Assembly (NCBI RefSeq): GCF_001931675.1
Contig: NZ_CP014839.1
Coordinates: 1,426,001-1,490,000 of the forward strand
Origin: Pandoraea thiooxydans
GTDB taxonomy: Bacteria > Pseudomonadota > Gammaproteobacteria > Burkholderiales > Burkholderiaceae
Direction: 5' to 3'
Length of the DNA stretch: 64,000 nt
Shown here piece after piece: positions 1 through 9,129 of the stretch. The translations under genes and the position numbers were made by a program. Under the pieces are notes generated by a model, which did no database searches, was not told where the DNA came from, and saw only the letters and a program-made list of their open reading frames with translations. Every line of letters starts with the position of its first letter. Position 1 is the stretch's first letter.

Positions 1-2513
1 CGCCGCAGACCCTGCAAAGCTACGGGCTGACGATCGACGACGTGGCCCACGCGCTGTCGGCCACCAACACGGTGGCCGCGGTCGGGCGCCTGGAGGACAA
101 CGACCTGCTGTATCTGGCGGTGGCCAACAACGCCTTCACCTCGATCGAGTCGGTGCGCCGCGTGACGGTGCCCACCGCCGGCGGCGGCATCGTGCGGCTG
201 GACCAGATCGCCCAGGTCAAGATGGGCTCGGCCCCGCAGTGGCTGCTGGTCGACGACAACGGCCACCCGGCGGTGACCTTCGACGTGTACCAGCAGGACC
301 GGGCCGATTCGCTGGACCTGGCCCGCCAGGTGCAGCAGCGCCTGGACGCGTTCATGAAGACGCAGCCGGGCTCGATTCACCTGTATAAGTGGTACGACCA
401 GACGCAGCTGGTGCGCTCCTCGATCGCCGCGCTCGAGGAGGCCATCGCCATCGGGCTGGTGTTTGCCGCGGGGGTGCTGTTCTGGTTCCTGCGCAATTGG
501 CGGGTGACGGCCGTGGCGATGATCGTGGTGCCCATGTCGGTGCTGTGCAGCGTGCTGATCCTGTACCTGCTGGGCATGACCCTGAACATCATGACGCTGG
601 GCGGGATTGCCGCGGCCATCGGCCTGCTCATCGACGACGTGATCGTGATGATCGAGCATATCGCGCGGCGCGTGGGCCACCCCGATCAGACCGACCCGCA
701 TGCGGGGGTGCTGCACGCGGCGCGCGAATTCCTCTCGCCGCTGCTGGGCTCGACCCTGGCCACCACCATCATCTTCATCCCGCTGGCGTTTCTCTCGGGC
801 ATCACCGGGGCGTTCTTCAAGTTCCTCTCGCTGACGATGGCCTCGTCGCTGATCATCTCGTTCCTGTTGACGGCCTTCACCGCGCCCTTGCTCGCGCGCG
901 GCCTGGTCGACTTCAGCAAGTGGAAGGACCCCGGGCACGGCAAGGACACCTGGCTGCGGCGCACCCACGCGCGCCTGCTCGACAAGCTGTTTCGCGTGCC
1001 CCTGCTGATCCTGCCGGGGCTGCTGGTGCTCATCGGCTTCGGCTACCTGGCCTACCACCACGTGGGCACCGGCTTCCTGCCGCGCATGGACGAGGGCGGC
1101 TTCGTGCTGGACTATCAGACCGCGCCGGGCACCTCGCTGGGCGAGACCAACCGGGAGCTCGCCCAGGTCGAGGCGATCCTCAAGCACAACCCGTACGTCG
1201 ACACCTACTCGCGGCGCACCGGCGCGGGGCTCGGGGGCGACCTGAGCGAGACCTACCAGGGCGACTTCTTCGTGCATCTGACCGATGCGGCCAAGCGGCC
1301 CGACATCTGGCACGTGATGGACGACATCTCGGCCAAGGTCACGCAGCAGGTGCCGGGCATCGACTTCGATACGCACCAGCTGATGAGCGACATGATCGGC
1401 GACATGGTGGGGCGTCGCCAGCCGGTGGTGATCCAGCTGAGCGCGAAGGATCCGGGCGTGCTGGGGGCGGTGGCCCAGCGGGTGGCCGATGCGATCGGCA
1501 AGGTGCCGGGGATCGAGCCGGCCTCGGTCGACGACGGCGTGGTGCCGGCGGGCGACGCGCTGGAGATCCGGGTCGACCCGGCCGCGGCCGCGCTCAAGGG
1601 CATGACCCCGGCGCAGGTCAAGGCGCAGGTCTATCACTACCTGCACGGCGCGCTGGTCACCCGCTATCTGGGCACGGTCGAGGACGTGGGGGTGCGGCTG
1701 TGGCTCGCCGCGCCGCACACGCCGATCTACCGGGACGCGCTGGGCGCGCTGCCGCTGCGCGCGCCCAACGGGCAGCTGTTCACGCTGGGCACGGTGGCCA
1801 GCACGCGCTTCGTGGCCGGGCAGCCGCAGCTCACGCGCGACAACCTGCAGCAGATCGTGGCGGTGACCGCGCAGATCGGCGGCGGGCACGACCTGGGCTC
1901 GACCATTGCCGCGGTCAAGCACACGCTGGCCAAGCCCGGGCTGATCCCGCCCGGGGTCAGCTACACCTTCGGGGGCGCCTACAAGCAGCAGCAGATGGCG
2001 GTGCGCGGCATGTTGAAGGTGTTCGCCGCGGCGGTGGTCGCCGAGATCATCCTGTTGCTGTTCCTGTACCGGCGCCTGCTGATCCCGCTAATCATCATGG
2101 GCACCTCGCTGGTGTCGACCGGGGCGGTGTTCGTGGGGCTGTGGGTCACCGGGGTGGAGCTCAACATCACGGCGATGATGGGCATGGTGATGATCATCGG
2201 CATTGCCACCGAGATGGCGATCTTCCTGGTCTCGGAGTATCAGCTGCTGCGCGAGAGCGAGGGCCTGGGGCCGCGCCAGGCGCTGCGCGAGGCCGCGCTC
2301 AACCGGCTGCGCCCGATCGTGATGAGCACCCTGGCGATGATCCTGGCGCTGGTGCCGCTGGGCGCGGCCATCAGCGGCTCGGGCGACCAGATGCTCCAGC
2401 CCCTGGCCATCGCCATCATCGCCGGCGCCCTGGTGCAGTTGCCGCTGGTGCTGGTGGTCATGCCCGTGCTGATCGAGTTGACGACCCGGCGCGGTGAGCC
2501 AGCGGGTGCGTAG
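1..2513 (+). CDS. RND efflux permease, 5' end cut by window
   Basis: This is the C-terminal part (about 837 residues) of an inner-membrane RND pump that uses the proton gradient to export substrate. The frame is open to base 3, so the real start lies upstream of the window. It shows the central transmembrane bundle with the GLLIDDVIVMIEHI helix, whose paired Asp residues are the proton relay of RND pumps. The second periplasmic loop (GFLPRMDEGG) and the C-terminal helices follow. The protein ends in a normal stop. The first half, and any adaptor or outer-membrane partner, are outside the window, so heavy-metal (CzcA-like) and drug (HAE1-like) classes cannot be separated here. Confidence 0.9.
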   Translation, partial: PQTLQSYGLTIDDVAHALSATNTVAAVGRLEDNDLLYLAVANNAFTSIESVRRVTVPTAGGGIVRLDQIAQVKMGSAPQWLLVDDNGHPAVTFDVYQQDRADSLDLARQVQQRLDAFMKTQPGSIHLYKWYDQTQLVRSSIAALEEAIAIGLVFAAGVLFWFLRNWRVTAVAMIVVPMSVLCSVLILYLLGMTLNIMTLGGIAAAIGLLIDDVIVMIEHIARRVGHPDQTDPHAGVLHAAREFLSPLLGSTLATTIIFIPLAFLSGITGAFFKFLSLTMASSLIISFLLTAFTAPLLARGLVDFSKWKDPGHGKDTWLRRTHARLLDKLFRVPLLILPGLLVLIGFGYLAYHHVGTGFLPRMDEGGFVLDYQTAPGTSLGETNRELAQVEAILKHNPYVDTYSRRTGAGLGGDLSETYQGDFFVHLTDAAKRPDIWHVMDDISAKVTQQVPGIDFDTHQLMSDMIGDMVGRRQPVVIQLSAKDPGVLGAVAQRVADAIGKVPGIEPASVDDGVVPAGDALEIRVDPAAAALKGMTPAQVKAQVYHYLHGALVTRYLGTVEDVGVRLWLAAPHTPIYRDALGALPLRAPNGQLFTLGTVASTRFVAGQPQLTRDNLQQIVAVTAQIGGGHDLGSTIAAVKHTLAKPGLIPPGVSYTFGGAYKQQQMAVRGMLKVFAAAVVAEIILLLFLYRRLLIPLIIMGTSLVSTGAVFVGLWVTGVELNITAMMGMVMIIGIATEMAIFLVSEYQLLRESEGLGPRQALREAALNRLRPIVMSTLAMILALVPLGAAISGSGDQMLQPLAIAIIAGALVQLPLVLVVMPVLIELTTRRGEPAGA

Positions 2514-2666
2514 TGAACGGGGCCGCGAGCGGGCGGGGGAAGTATTGGCGGTCGATTCGGCGCGCTTGTAGAATGAGCCGACTCCCAGCCCGGCTCGTTC
2601 CATGCGGCGTCAATTCAAAATGCCAGGAACGACGCCGGCTCTGCCGAAGCAAGGTCTCGACCGCTC

Positions 2667-5039
2667 ATGACAAGCGCCGCAAAAACGCAAACGGATGGCG
2701 GCACCGCCTTGCCGCCCACCGACCGCACTACGGGGATTTCCTCGGCCGAGGCGCAACGCCGGCTTCAGGCGTTTGGCCCTAACGCCATCGAGGAGCGCCG
2801 CACATCGTTGTGGCGCCAACTGCTGGGCAAACTCTGGGGGCCGGTGCCATGGATGCTCGAAGCGGTGATCGTGCTGCAGGCAATGCTTGGCCGCCATCGC
2901 GAGGCGCTGGTCATCCTGTTTCTGCTCGCTTTCAATGCTACCGTGGCATTTGTTCAGGAGCGGCGCGCGCAGGATGCCCTGGCACTGCTGCGCCATCAGT
3001 TGCAGGTCAATGCGCGCGTGCTGCGCGATGCGCAATGGAGCCGCATCGCGGCGGCGCAACTGGTTCCGGGCGACGTGGTGCATGTGCGCGCGGGCGATCT
3101 GGTGCCGGCCGATCTGCTGCTGTTCGACGGCACAGTCGCGCTCGATCAGTCGGCCCTGACCGGCGAGTCGCTCGCGGTCGACGCGGGCCCGGGCAAGCCT
3201 GCCTATACCGGTTCGATCGTGCGCCAGGGGGAGGCCAGCGGCGAAGTCACCGCCACCGGTTCGCACACCTACTTTGGCCGCACTGCCGAGCTGGTGCGCA
3301 CCTCCAGCGCGCCGAGCCACATGCAGCGCACGATCTTCTCGATCGTCAAGCGGCTGGTTGCATTCGATCTGGTGCTTGTCGTATTGGTCATCGCCTACGC
3401 CATGACTCATGGTTTGCCGCTGGCCGACACGGCGGTGTTCGCGTTGATGCTGCTGGTCGCCTCGGTGCCGGTCGCGTTGCCGGCCACCTACACGCTGGCG
3501 ACGGCGGTGGCCAGCACGCGCCTGGCCAGGCAGGGAGTGCTGGTCACCCGGCTGCCCGCGGTGGAGGAGGCCGCGGCGATGGACACGTTGCTGTCGGACA
3601 AGACCGGCACGCTCACGCAAAATACTTTGTCGGTCGCTGGCGTCAAGGCGTTGGGCGACGCCAGCGAGGCCGAAGTGTTGCGCGCAGCGGCGCTGGCCAG
3701 TGACGACGCTTCCCAGGATCCGCTGGACCTGGCAATTCTCACCGCTTACCGCGTCGGTGCGCCGGCCGGCACAGCGCCCGCCCGTACCGATTTTCGACCG
3801 TTCGATCCGGCCACGCGATTCAGCGAGGGCGTGTACCTGGTCGACGGCGTGCCGTGGCATGCGCTCAAGGGCGCGGCCGGCGCGATATTCGAACAGTGCG
3901 GGGCCGACGACGCGCAGCGCGAGGCGGCGCAGGCGGCCGAAACCGCCCTGGCCGCCGGGGGTGCGCGCGTGCTGGCGATCGCCGCGGGGCCGGCCGGCGC
4001 GGTCCGCCTGCTCGGCCTGGTCGGTCTGGCCGATCCGCCGCGGGAGGACGCGGCGCAACTGATCAAGAAACTCGGTGCGCTCGGCGTGCGCGTGAGCATG
4101 GCAACCGGGGATGCCTTGGAGACGGCGCGCGCCATCGGCCTGCGGTTGGGACTCGGCACGCGCGTGTGCAACCCGCGCGGCGACGATTTGCTGCACCCCG
4201 AGAATTGCGACATCTACGCCCGCGTATTGCCCGAGGACAAGCACGCGATCGTGCGCGCGCTGCAGCAGGGCGGGCACGTCGCCGGGATGACGGGCGACGG
4301 CGTCAACGACGCGCCGGCGCTGCGCCAGGCCGAGCTCGGCATCGCGGTGGCCAGCGCCACCGACGTGGCCAAGGCGGCTGCCGGCGTGGTGCTGACGGAC
4401 CCGGGGCTGAGCGGGGTGCTGACGGTGGTCGCCATGGGCCGCGAGGTGCATCGGCGCATGCTGACCTACATCCTCAACAAAATCGTCAAGACACTCGAAA
4501 TCGTCGTATTTCTCACGCTCGGGCTGTGGCTGACCGGCGGTTTCGTGATTTCCGCGGGACTGATCGTGCTGCTTTTGTTCGCCAACGATTTCGTGACGAT
4601 GACCATCGCGGTCGATCGGGTACGGCCCGCGGCGCGGCCGCAACGCTGGCGGGTCGGGCAGCTCGTGGGCGGAGCGGCTGTGCTCGCCGTGGTTTCCCTG
4701 GCCTTTTCGCTGTCGCTGTATCTTTGGTCTCGCGCGCAGTTCGGCCTCAGCGCCGCGCAGATGCAGACGATGGTGTTTCTGTTGCTGGTATTCACCACCC
4801 AGGCCAATGTTTATGTGCTGCGCAACGACGCGTACCTCTGGTCGTTTGCCCCGAGCCCGGTGATGGCCCTGGCCAGCGCGGGCGACGTCGTGCTCGTGAG
4901 CATACTGGCGGCGACCGGCACGCTGATGGCGCCGGTGCCGTGGCACCTGGTGAGCGTCATGATCGCCATCGTCGCCGCGTTCGCCCTCGTGCTCGATCAG
5001 GCCAAGCGCGTCGTATTCCGGCGCTTTGGGTTGGGTTGA
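2667..5039 (+). CDS. Plasma-membrane-type proton-translocating P-type ATPase (type IIIA)
   Basis: An ATP-driven cation pump of 790 residues in the inner membrane. Visible motifs are TGES (about 165-168) in the actuator domain, VASVPVALP in transmembrane helix 4, DKTGTLTQN with phosphorylated Asp311, and TGDGVNDAPAL in the hinge. The N-terminus lacks the metal-binding CxxC domain of heavy-metal pumps, and the helix-4 and DKTGT context resembles fungal and plant proton ATPases. Type IIIA pumps of this kind occur in some bacteria and archaea; proton as substrate is inferred from family resemblance. It lies 150 bp after the RND gene and converges on the beta-lactamase 10 bp away. The start is the first in-frame ATG; the ribosome site is weak. 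Confidence 0.9.
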   Translation: MTSAAKTQTDGGTALPPTDRTTGISSAEAQRRLQAFGPNAIEERRTSLWRQLLGKLWGPVPWMLEAVIVLQAMLGRHREALVILFLLAFNATVAFVQERRAQDALALLRHQLQVNARVLRDAQWSRIAAAQLVPGDVVHVRAGDLVPADLLLFDGTVALDQSALTGESLAVDAGPGKPAYTGSIVRQGEASGEVTATGSHTYFGRTAELVRTSSAPSHMQRTIFSIVKRLVAFDLVLVVLVIAYAMTHGLPLADTAVFALMLLVASVPVALPATYTLATAVASTRLARQGVLVTRLPAVEEAAAMDTLLSDKTGTLTQNTLSVAGVKALGDASEAEVLRAAALASDDASQDPLDLAILTAYRVGAPAGTAPARTDFRPFDPATRFSEGVYLVDGVPWHALKGAAGAIFEQCGADDAQREAAQAAETALAAGGARVLAIAAGPAGAVRLLGLVGLADPPREDAAQLIKKLGALGVRVSMATGDALETARAIGLRLGLGTRVCNPRGDDLLHPENCDIYARVLPEDKHAIVRALQQGGHVAGMTGDGVNDAPALRQAELGIAVASATDVAKAAAGVVLTDPGLSGVLTVVAMGREVHRRMLTYILNKIVKTLEIVVFLTLGLWLTGGFVISAGLIVLLLFANDFVTMTIAVDRVRPAARPQRWRVGQLVGGAAVLAVVSLAFSLSLYLWSRAQFGLSAAQMQTMVFLLLVFTTQANVYVLRNDAYLWSFAPSPVMALASAGDVVLVSILAATGTLMAPVPWHLVSVMIAIVAAFALVLDQAKRVVFRRFGLG

Positions 5040-5049
5040 GCCATGTGCC

Positions 5050-6222
5050 TCACCGCGCGTCGCCGGCGAGTGCCGTGAGAATCCTATAAGCCGCGCTCAC
5101 GCGCTCTTCCATCGGAAAATTTTTGTTGGCCAGGATGACGATCCCCATGCGCTTTTGCGGAATGAAGGCGACGTAGGCGCCGAAGCCGTTGGTCGAGCCC
5201 GTCTTGTTGATCCACGCGTGCGCGCTTGGGGCTTGCGGTGGCGTGATCGGCGCCACTGGCGCACCGTGCAGGACCATCGCCGCTGAATTGCCGTCGAGCA
5301 GGGATTGCAACGGCACCGGATACGGATACTGCTCCCAGATCAGATCCTGCGTCATCGGCCCCGCTTTGAAGTACCCGGTGTGCGTGGCCAGGACCGCGCG
5401 TTGGAGTTTGCCTTCCAGCGGGACCATGGCCATGTTCGCTCGCACGAAGCGCAGCATGTCGGATGCCGTGCTTTTGACGCCGTACGCCTCGGCAGCCAGC
5501 ACGCCGGGTGCCATGCGGATCGGAGCGCCGGCTTTGGTATAGCCCTGCGCGTAGTCCGCCATTTTTGCTTGCGGCACATTGATATAGGTATGCGTCATGC
5601 CGAGTGCGGGAAACAGGCGCCCTTGCATCAAGGTAGCGAAGTCCTGCCCGAAGGACTTGGCCGTGATCAGGCCCAGCGTGCCGATACTGATGTTGGAATA
5701 GGTGCGATAGGTGCCCGGTGCGTGGGTCGGCCGCCATGCTCCCAGATACCGCATCAACTGCGCGTTGTCGTGGATGTCGTCGGGCACTTGCAACGGCAGC
5801 CCGCCCGGCGTATGCGTTCCCAGGTCGACCAGAGGTACCTCGCCGAACGGGTGTCCACGCAACGCGGGCAGATATTGGCCGGTCTTGTCAGACAGCGACA
5901 AACGGCCGCTTGCCTGCGCATAGGACACCAGGGTGGCGGTAAGCGTCTTGCTCACCGAACCGAGTTCGAACAGGGTGTTGGCGGTGACCGGCCGGCCGGT
6001 GGCGCGCGAGGCCACACCGTAGTTGAAAACGTAGGGTTTGCCGTCGGCAACGACGCCCACCGCCATCCCGGCGATGCGGTTTTTCGTCATGATGGGCCGG
6101 ACTACCGCATCCACTGTCTGCCTGATTCGGGCTGGCGGCTCGCCGGTCGCGTGGCTGGCCGGCGAGGTGGCCGTCAGCGTCATGAAAATCGTCGTCGCGA
6201 GACAGGCGGCTTTGCGTTTCAT
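5050..6222 (-). CDS. Class C (AmpC-type) beta-lactamase
   Basis: A periplasmic serine hydrolase of 390 residues that opens beta-lactam rings. An N-terminal hydrophobic segment followed by ASHA looks like a Sec signal peptide. All three class C motifs are present: SVSK (Ser89, Lys92), YSN (175-177) and KTG (340-342) in the context INKTGSTNGFG. Length fits the family (about 380). No divergent ampR regulator is adjacent: the upstream 258 bp hold no gene, so induction by the classical AmpR route is not supported locally. Whether it gives clinically relevant resistance cannot be told from sequence. Confidence 0.92.
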   Translation of the reverse strand: MKRKAACLATTIFMTLTATSPASHATGEPPARIRQTVDAVVRPIMTKNRIAGMAVGVVADGKPYVFNYGVASRATGRPVTANTLFELGSVSKTLTATLVSYAQASGRLSLSDKTGQYLPALRGHPFGEVPLVDLGTHTPGGLPLQVPDDIHDNAQLMRYLGAWRPTHAPGTYRTYSNISIGTLGLITAKSFGQDFATLMQGRLFPALGMTHTYINVPQAKMADYAQGYTKAGAPIRMAPGVLAAEAYGVKSTASDMLRFVRANMAMVPLEGKLQRAVLATHTGYFKAGPMTQDLIWEQYPYPVPLQSLLDGNSAAMVLHGAPVAPITPPQAPSAHAWINKTGSTNGFGAYVAFIPQKRMGIVILANKNFPMEERVSAAYRILTALAGDAR

Positions 6223-6480
6223 CGTAGGGGATTCCTCAAGATGGATGATCGGGTTCGCACAGATGGCCGGATGGCTGGCTGATGTCGGCGGTGAAGGTGC
6301 TTTGGCGGCAATATTTCACTTTCGAGAATCTCTGACAAATGGAAGTAAAGGGGGGATACCGAGGTATGTTTCAATCCGGGTATTTGAAACCCGGGCGCTC
6401 AGGGATCTACCGTACGCATCCAATGCCTGGCGCGCGGCGAAGCGAATACGCAACATGCCGGCCAAAATCAACGGAGACAT
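6223..6480. other. Gene-free spacer upstream of the beta-lactamase
   Basis: About 260 bp between the beta-lactamase start and the stop of the small membrane protein gene. It must hold the beta-lactamase promoter on the minus strand. I see no convincing gene, repeat or regulator box in it. Confidence 0.5.
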
Positions 6481-6735
6481 CTAGTGGCGCCTGTCTTTCC
6501 CCCAGCGCCAGCGGGGCGGCTCACCTTTGCACCAGCAAACGACCAGCAAGGCACCGGTAGCGAGCCCGATATAACAGGCACTCGCGTAGAGGGGCTGCCG
6601 GAGAACGCGGAATATGAATACCACGACCGTGAGGTATGCAACGAGGACGACCCAGCCCTGCCACGCGCTCGGCATACCCCAACCCCAACCATAGCGCTTG
6701 GCGGGAAACCAATATTTTTTTGATCCGTCAGTCAC
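6481..6735 (-). CDS. Small two-helix membrane protein
   Basis: An 84-residue protein starting at a GTG with a GGAG ribosome site seven bases upstream. It begins with a charged aromatic segment (KRYGWGWGMP, then WQGW), followed by two hydrophobic segments (about 28-45 and 50-67) and a basic tail. I recognise the Gly/Trp-rich start as a recurring feature of uncharacterised small bacterial membrane proteins, but no function is known to me. It is downstream of the TMEM175-like gene on the same strand (75-bp gap) and may be co-transcribed. Confidence 0.7.
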   Translation of the reverse strand: MTDGSKKYWFPAKRYGWGWGMPSAWQGWVVLVAYLTVVVFIFRVLRQPLYASACYIGLATGALLVVCWCKGEPPRWRWGKDRRH

Positions 6736-6810
6736 CGCAGTTCTCCGTCATCGCATGCCGCCCAAGGAAACAGCTATTGCGCAAACGGCGAGTCTGATTG
6801 CGCTGCATGC

Positions 6811-7395
6811 TCATGATCTCTCGCTGGAGACGTCGGGCCGCAGGTGAAGCATCAGCGATCCGCAAATCAGGCCGAAGCCGAGACGGGGGGCGACGAAGGC
6901 AACCAGCAGTGCCGCCGTGAAACCCGCCAGCACCAAAAGGGATCGACGTCTTGCCAAACGACGCACGCGTTCGGGCATTTGCCCGGTATCCGCATTGGCC
7001 AGCACATGCCGTTCGAATACGTTGTAGGCAATGTCGATGCCAATGAACAACCCAGCGTATAGCACCACGGGGGACGATGCGAGCTTGGAACGGGCTACCC
7101 ATGCGGTCGCAAAGGGTAACAGCGAAACCATGAAGAGGTGAGCGAAATTGACCCATATCAATCCCAGCGTTGGCCGCCTGACGAAGCGCATCAAGTGATG
7201 ATGATTGATCCAGATAATGACAACGAAAAGATAGCTTACCGCATAGCTTATGACCATGGGCCACAACGGCAGGAGCGCCGAGAATGCGGGCTGGTCGGGC
7301 GCCTTGAGATCCAACACCATGATGGTCACGATCACCGCGAAAACCGCATCTGAAAACGCTGTCATCCGATCGGCGGTTGTTTTTTCTTCACGCAT
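6811..7395 (-). CDS. TMEM175-family (DUF1211) membrane protein, putative potassium channel
   Basis: A 194-residue integral membrane protein. The first helix carries the signature RMTAFSDAVFAVIVTIMVL, the FSDAVFAI motif that lines the pore of bacterial TMEM175 channels. Several more hydrophobic helices follow. The start ATG has a GGAG site six bases upstream. Family members conduct potassium and form tetramers; a channel role here is inferred from that motif only. It is the first gene of a likely two-gene unit with the 84-residue membrane protein. Confidence 0.82.
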   Translation of the reverse strand: MREEKTTADRMTAFSDAVFAVIVTIMVLDLKAPDQPAFSALLPLWPMVISYAVSYLFVVIIWINHHHLMRFVRRPTLGLIWVNFAHLFMVSLLPFATAWVARSKLASSPVVLYAGLFIGIDIAYNVFERHVLANADTGQMPERVRRLARRRSLLVLAGFTAALLVAFVAPRLGFGLICGSLMLHLRPDVSSERS

Positions 7396-7615
7396 CGCGT
7401 GCTCCTTGTTGTCGGAAAGGCACCAGGAATGAATTTTTCTATCCTGCTTCGGCAGGCATCTGACCGGGGCGTGCGTACGCGATTTTCTGAAGCTTGCCGC
7501 AAACGCGGCTGTATCCCGATTTTCGCACAGACGATCTCATGCTAGCCGGGGGTGGTACCGCCATGCATGAGTTCGAGTCGATGCATGAAACGAGAGATTG
7601 ACTGAATAATAGATT

Positions 7616-7629
7616 GCTAGCATACTAGC
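7616..7629. promoter_or_regulatory. Inverted repeat, possible autoregulatory operator
   Basis: GCTAG, CATA, CTAGC: perfect 5-bp arms around a 4-bp centre, ending four bases before the ATG of the ribbon-helix-helix gene. A second GCTAGCC copy lies near 7541. Proteins of this fold often bind such short repeats over their own promoter; binding here is inference. Confidence 0.45.
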
Positions 7630-7633
7630 CGGC

Positions 7634-7810
7634 ATGAGTGACGAAGATATCAAGCAATTCAACGTTTACCTGCCGATCGGGCTGATCCGACAGGTGAAGC
7701 ACCACGCCATCGAGGCGGAACTGTCGCTTTCGGCGCTGGTTGCCGAGGCGCTGCGGGCTTACCTTGCCGCGCAAGCGGGACAGCGGCATTCATCCGACAA
7801 GGAGAAATGA
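7634..7810 (+). CDS. Ribbon-helix-helix (CopG-like) DNA-binding protein
   Basis: A 58-residue protein, [20 protein letters not shown] at its start. It has the short beta-strand (KQFNVYLP) followed by two helices ([15 protein letters not shown] and [15 protein letters not shown]), the layout of the ribbon-helix-helix fold that works as a dimer. It ends one base before the ATG of the VOC protein gene, whose ribosome site AAGGAG is inside its last codons, so the two are translationally linked. No toxin-like partner follows; the partner is a VOC protein. Autoregulation through the upstream inverted repeat is likely but unproven. Confidence 0.72.
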   Translation: MSDEDIKQFNVYLPIGLIRQVKHHAIEAELSLSALVAEALRAYLAAQAGQRHSSDKEK

Positions 7811-7811
7811 T

Positions 7812-8156
7812 ATGGCAACCGAAGGCATCGAGGCCGTGTTTCTGACCACGCACAATTGGGGCAAGGCGGCCAGGTTTTTTCAAACACTTGGCTACGAACT
7901 GGCATTCGAGACCGACCACAATTCCGGCCAGCTTCGCAATCGCGTGGGGCCTGAAATTTTCATCGCGGAGGTGCCCGAAAGCGAGGCGCCGCAGATGCAT
8001 CTGGTGCTCAAGGTGGCCGAAGAAGCGGCCTGCGAGGTGGGCGGAAATGTCGATCAGGTCACGCCGTTCGAAGACACGCATTGGGGAACCCGGGAGATGA
8101 CCGTTCGCGATCCGGATGGCCGCATCTGGCGCCTTCAGGCCCCGGGCAGGGAATAG
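7812..8156 (+). CDS. VOC-superfamily (glyoxalase/bleomycin-resistance-like) protein
   Basis: A 114-residue protein with two beta-alpha-beta-beta-beta modules of the vicinal oxygen chelate fold: an N-terminal module with GKAARFFQTLGYELAFE and a C-terminal module ending in VRDPDGRIWRLQAPG. The start at ATG 7812 is chosen for the AAGGAG site seven bases upstream and the overlap with the preceding gene. Members are metal-dependent lyases, dioxygenases or drug-binding proteins; none can be chosen here. Its coupling to a ribbon-helix-helix regulator suggests it is made on demand. Confidence 0.78.
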   Translation: MATEGIEAVFLTTHNWGKAARFFQTLGYELAFETDHNSGQLRNRVGPEIFIAEVPESEAPQMHLVLKVAEEAACEVGGNVDQVTPFEDTHWGTREMTVRDPDGRIWRLQAPGRE

Positions 8157-8232
8157 TCGGGTGCTGGCACGAATGGCTAGGGAACAGCGGGGGCGTTGCG
8201 TGGCGGCGTCCGGTTTGAGCGAGGTCTGAGTG

Positions 8233-9129
8233 ATGTCCGATCAGTCGAGGATTGAGCCCGATGCGACGGCCGCACGCGTTGCATTATGGCGAGCGCTGCA
8301 TATGCAGGTCGATCAGCCGCCGCACGTTTTCGCCGACGACGTCGGCCTGATGCTATTGGCGCCAGGCGCCGATTGGCGCGATCGCGGCGATATGGATCCG
8401 CAGTTCACGCGCCCGTTTCGCGCGTCGATCGTTGCGCGGGCGCGCTTTATCGAGGAGTTGGTGGCAGAGCAGGCGGGGCGGGGCGTCGACCAGTATGTGA
8501 TTCTCGGCGCGGGTCTCGATAGCTTCGCGCAGCGTCGCCCGGAAATCGCGTCTGGCATGAGGGTGTTCGAAATCGATCGGCCTGGCCCGCAGGCTTGGAA
8601 GCAACAGCGCCTGATCGAACTCGGTTTCGGCACGCCCGCATGGCTGCGCTTTGTGCCGGTCGATTTCGAGGCAGGGCAGAGCTGGCGTGAGCGCCTCGTG
8701 GCTGCCGGCTTCGATACCGGCAAGCCCGCTATTGTGGTTTCCACGGGCGTGAGCATGTATCTGACCCATCAGGCGAATGCGGCCACGCTGCATCAAGTGG
8801 CGGAGTTCGCGCCGGGTTCCACGCTTGCCATGACATTTCTGCTCCCGCTTCATCTGGCCGGCCCCGAGGTGCGCCCCGGGCTGGAAATGGCCGAACGGGG
8901 CGCGCGCGCCAGCGGCACGCCGTTCCTGAGTTTCTTCACGCCGCAGCAAATCCTGGCGATGGCCCACGACGCCGGGTTCGGCCAGGCGCGGCACGTGAGT
9001 GCGGCCGAACTGGCCCGACGCTATTTTGCGGACAGGGCCGACGGCCTGCGCCCGCCCGACAATTCGGAAGAGTTGCTGGTGGCCAGCACCCAGCCCGGTG
9101 ACCGAAGCCCAGCCTCAATGGGGGATTGA
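8233..9129 (+). CDS. Class I SAM-dependent methyltransferase, LCM/TIGR00027-like
   Basis: A methyltransferase of 298 residues. The SAM-binding stretch reads YVILGAGLDSFAQRRP, followed by the acidic motif VFEIDRPGPQAWKQQRL. This spacing is typical of the leucine carboxyl methyltransferase-like family, which is common in actinobacteria and Burkholderiales and mostly of unknown substrate. ATG 8233 is preferred to the GTG three bases before it because GAGG lies eight bases upstream. The 3' end overlaps the convergent hemerythrin gene by 15 bp. Confidence 0.85.
   Translation: MSDQSRIEPDATAARVALWRALHMQVDQPPHVFADDVGLMLLAPGADWRDRGDMDPQFTRPFRASIVARARFIEELVAEQAGRGVDQYVILGAGLDSFAQRRPEIASGMRVFEIDRPGPQAWKQQRLIELGFGTPAWLRFVPVDFEAGQSWRERLVAAGFDTGKPAIVVSTGVSMYLTHQANAATLHQVAEFAPGSTLAMTFLLPLHLAGPEVRPGLEMAERGARASGTPFLSFFTPQQILAMAHDAGFGQARHVSAAELARRYFADRADGLRPPDNSEELLVASTQPGDRSPASMGD

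Noticed and set aside
2610-4946. Long minus-strand frame opposite the P-type ATPase
   Set aside because: It is a GC-bias shadow; the plus strand has all P-type ATPase motifs.
5050-6735. ampR-ampC induction pair
   Set aside because: The gene upstream of the beta-lactamase is a small membrane protein and no LysR gene is adjacent.
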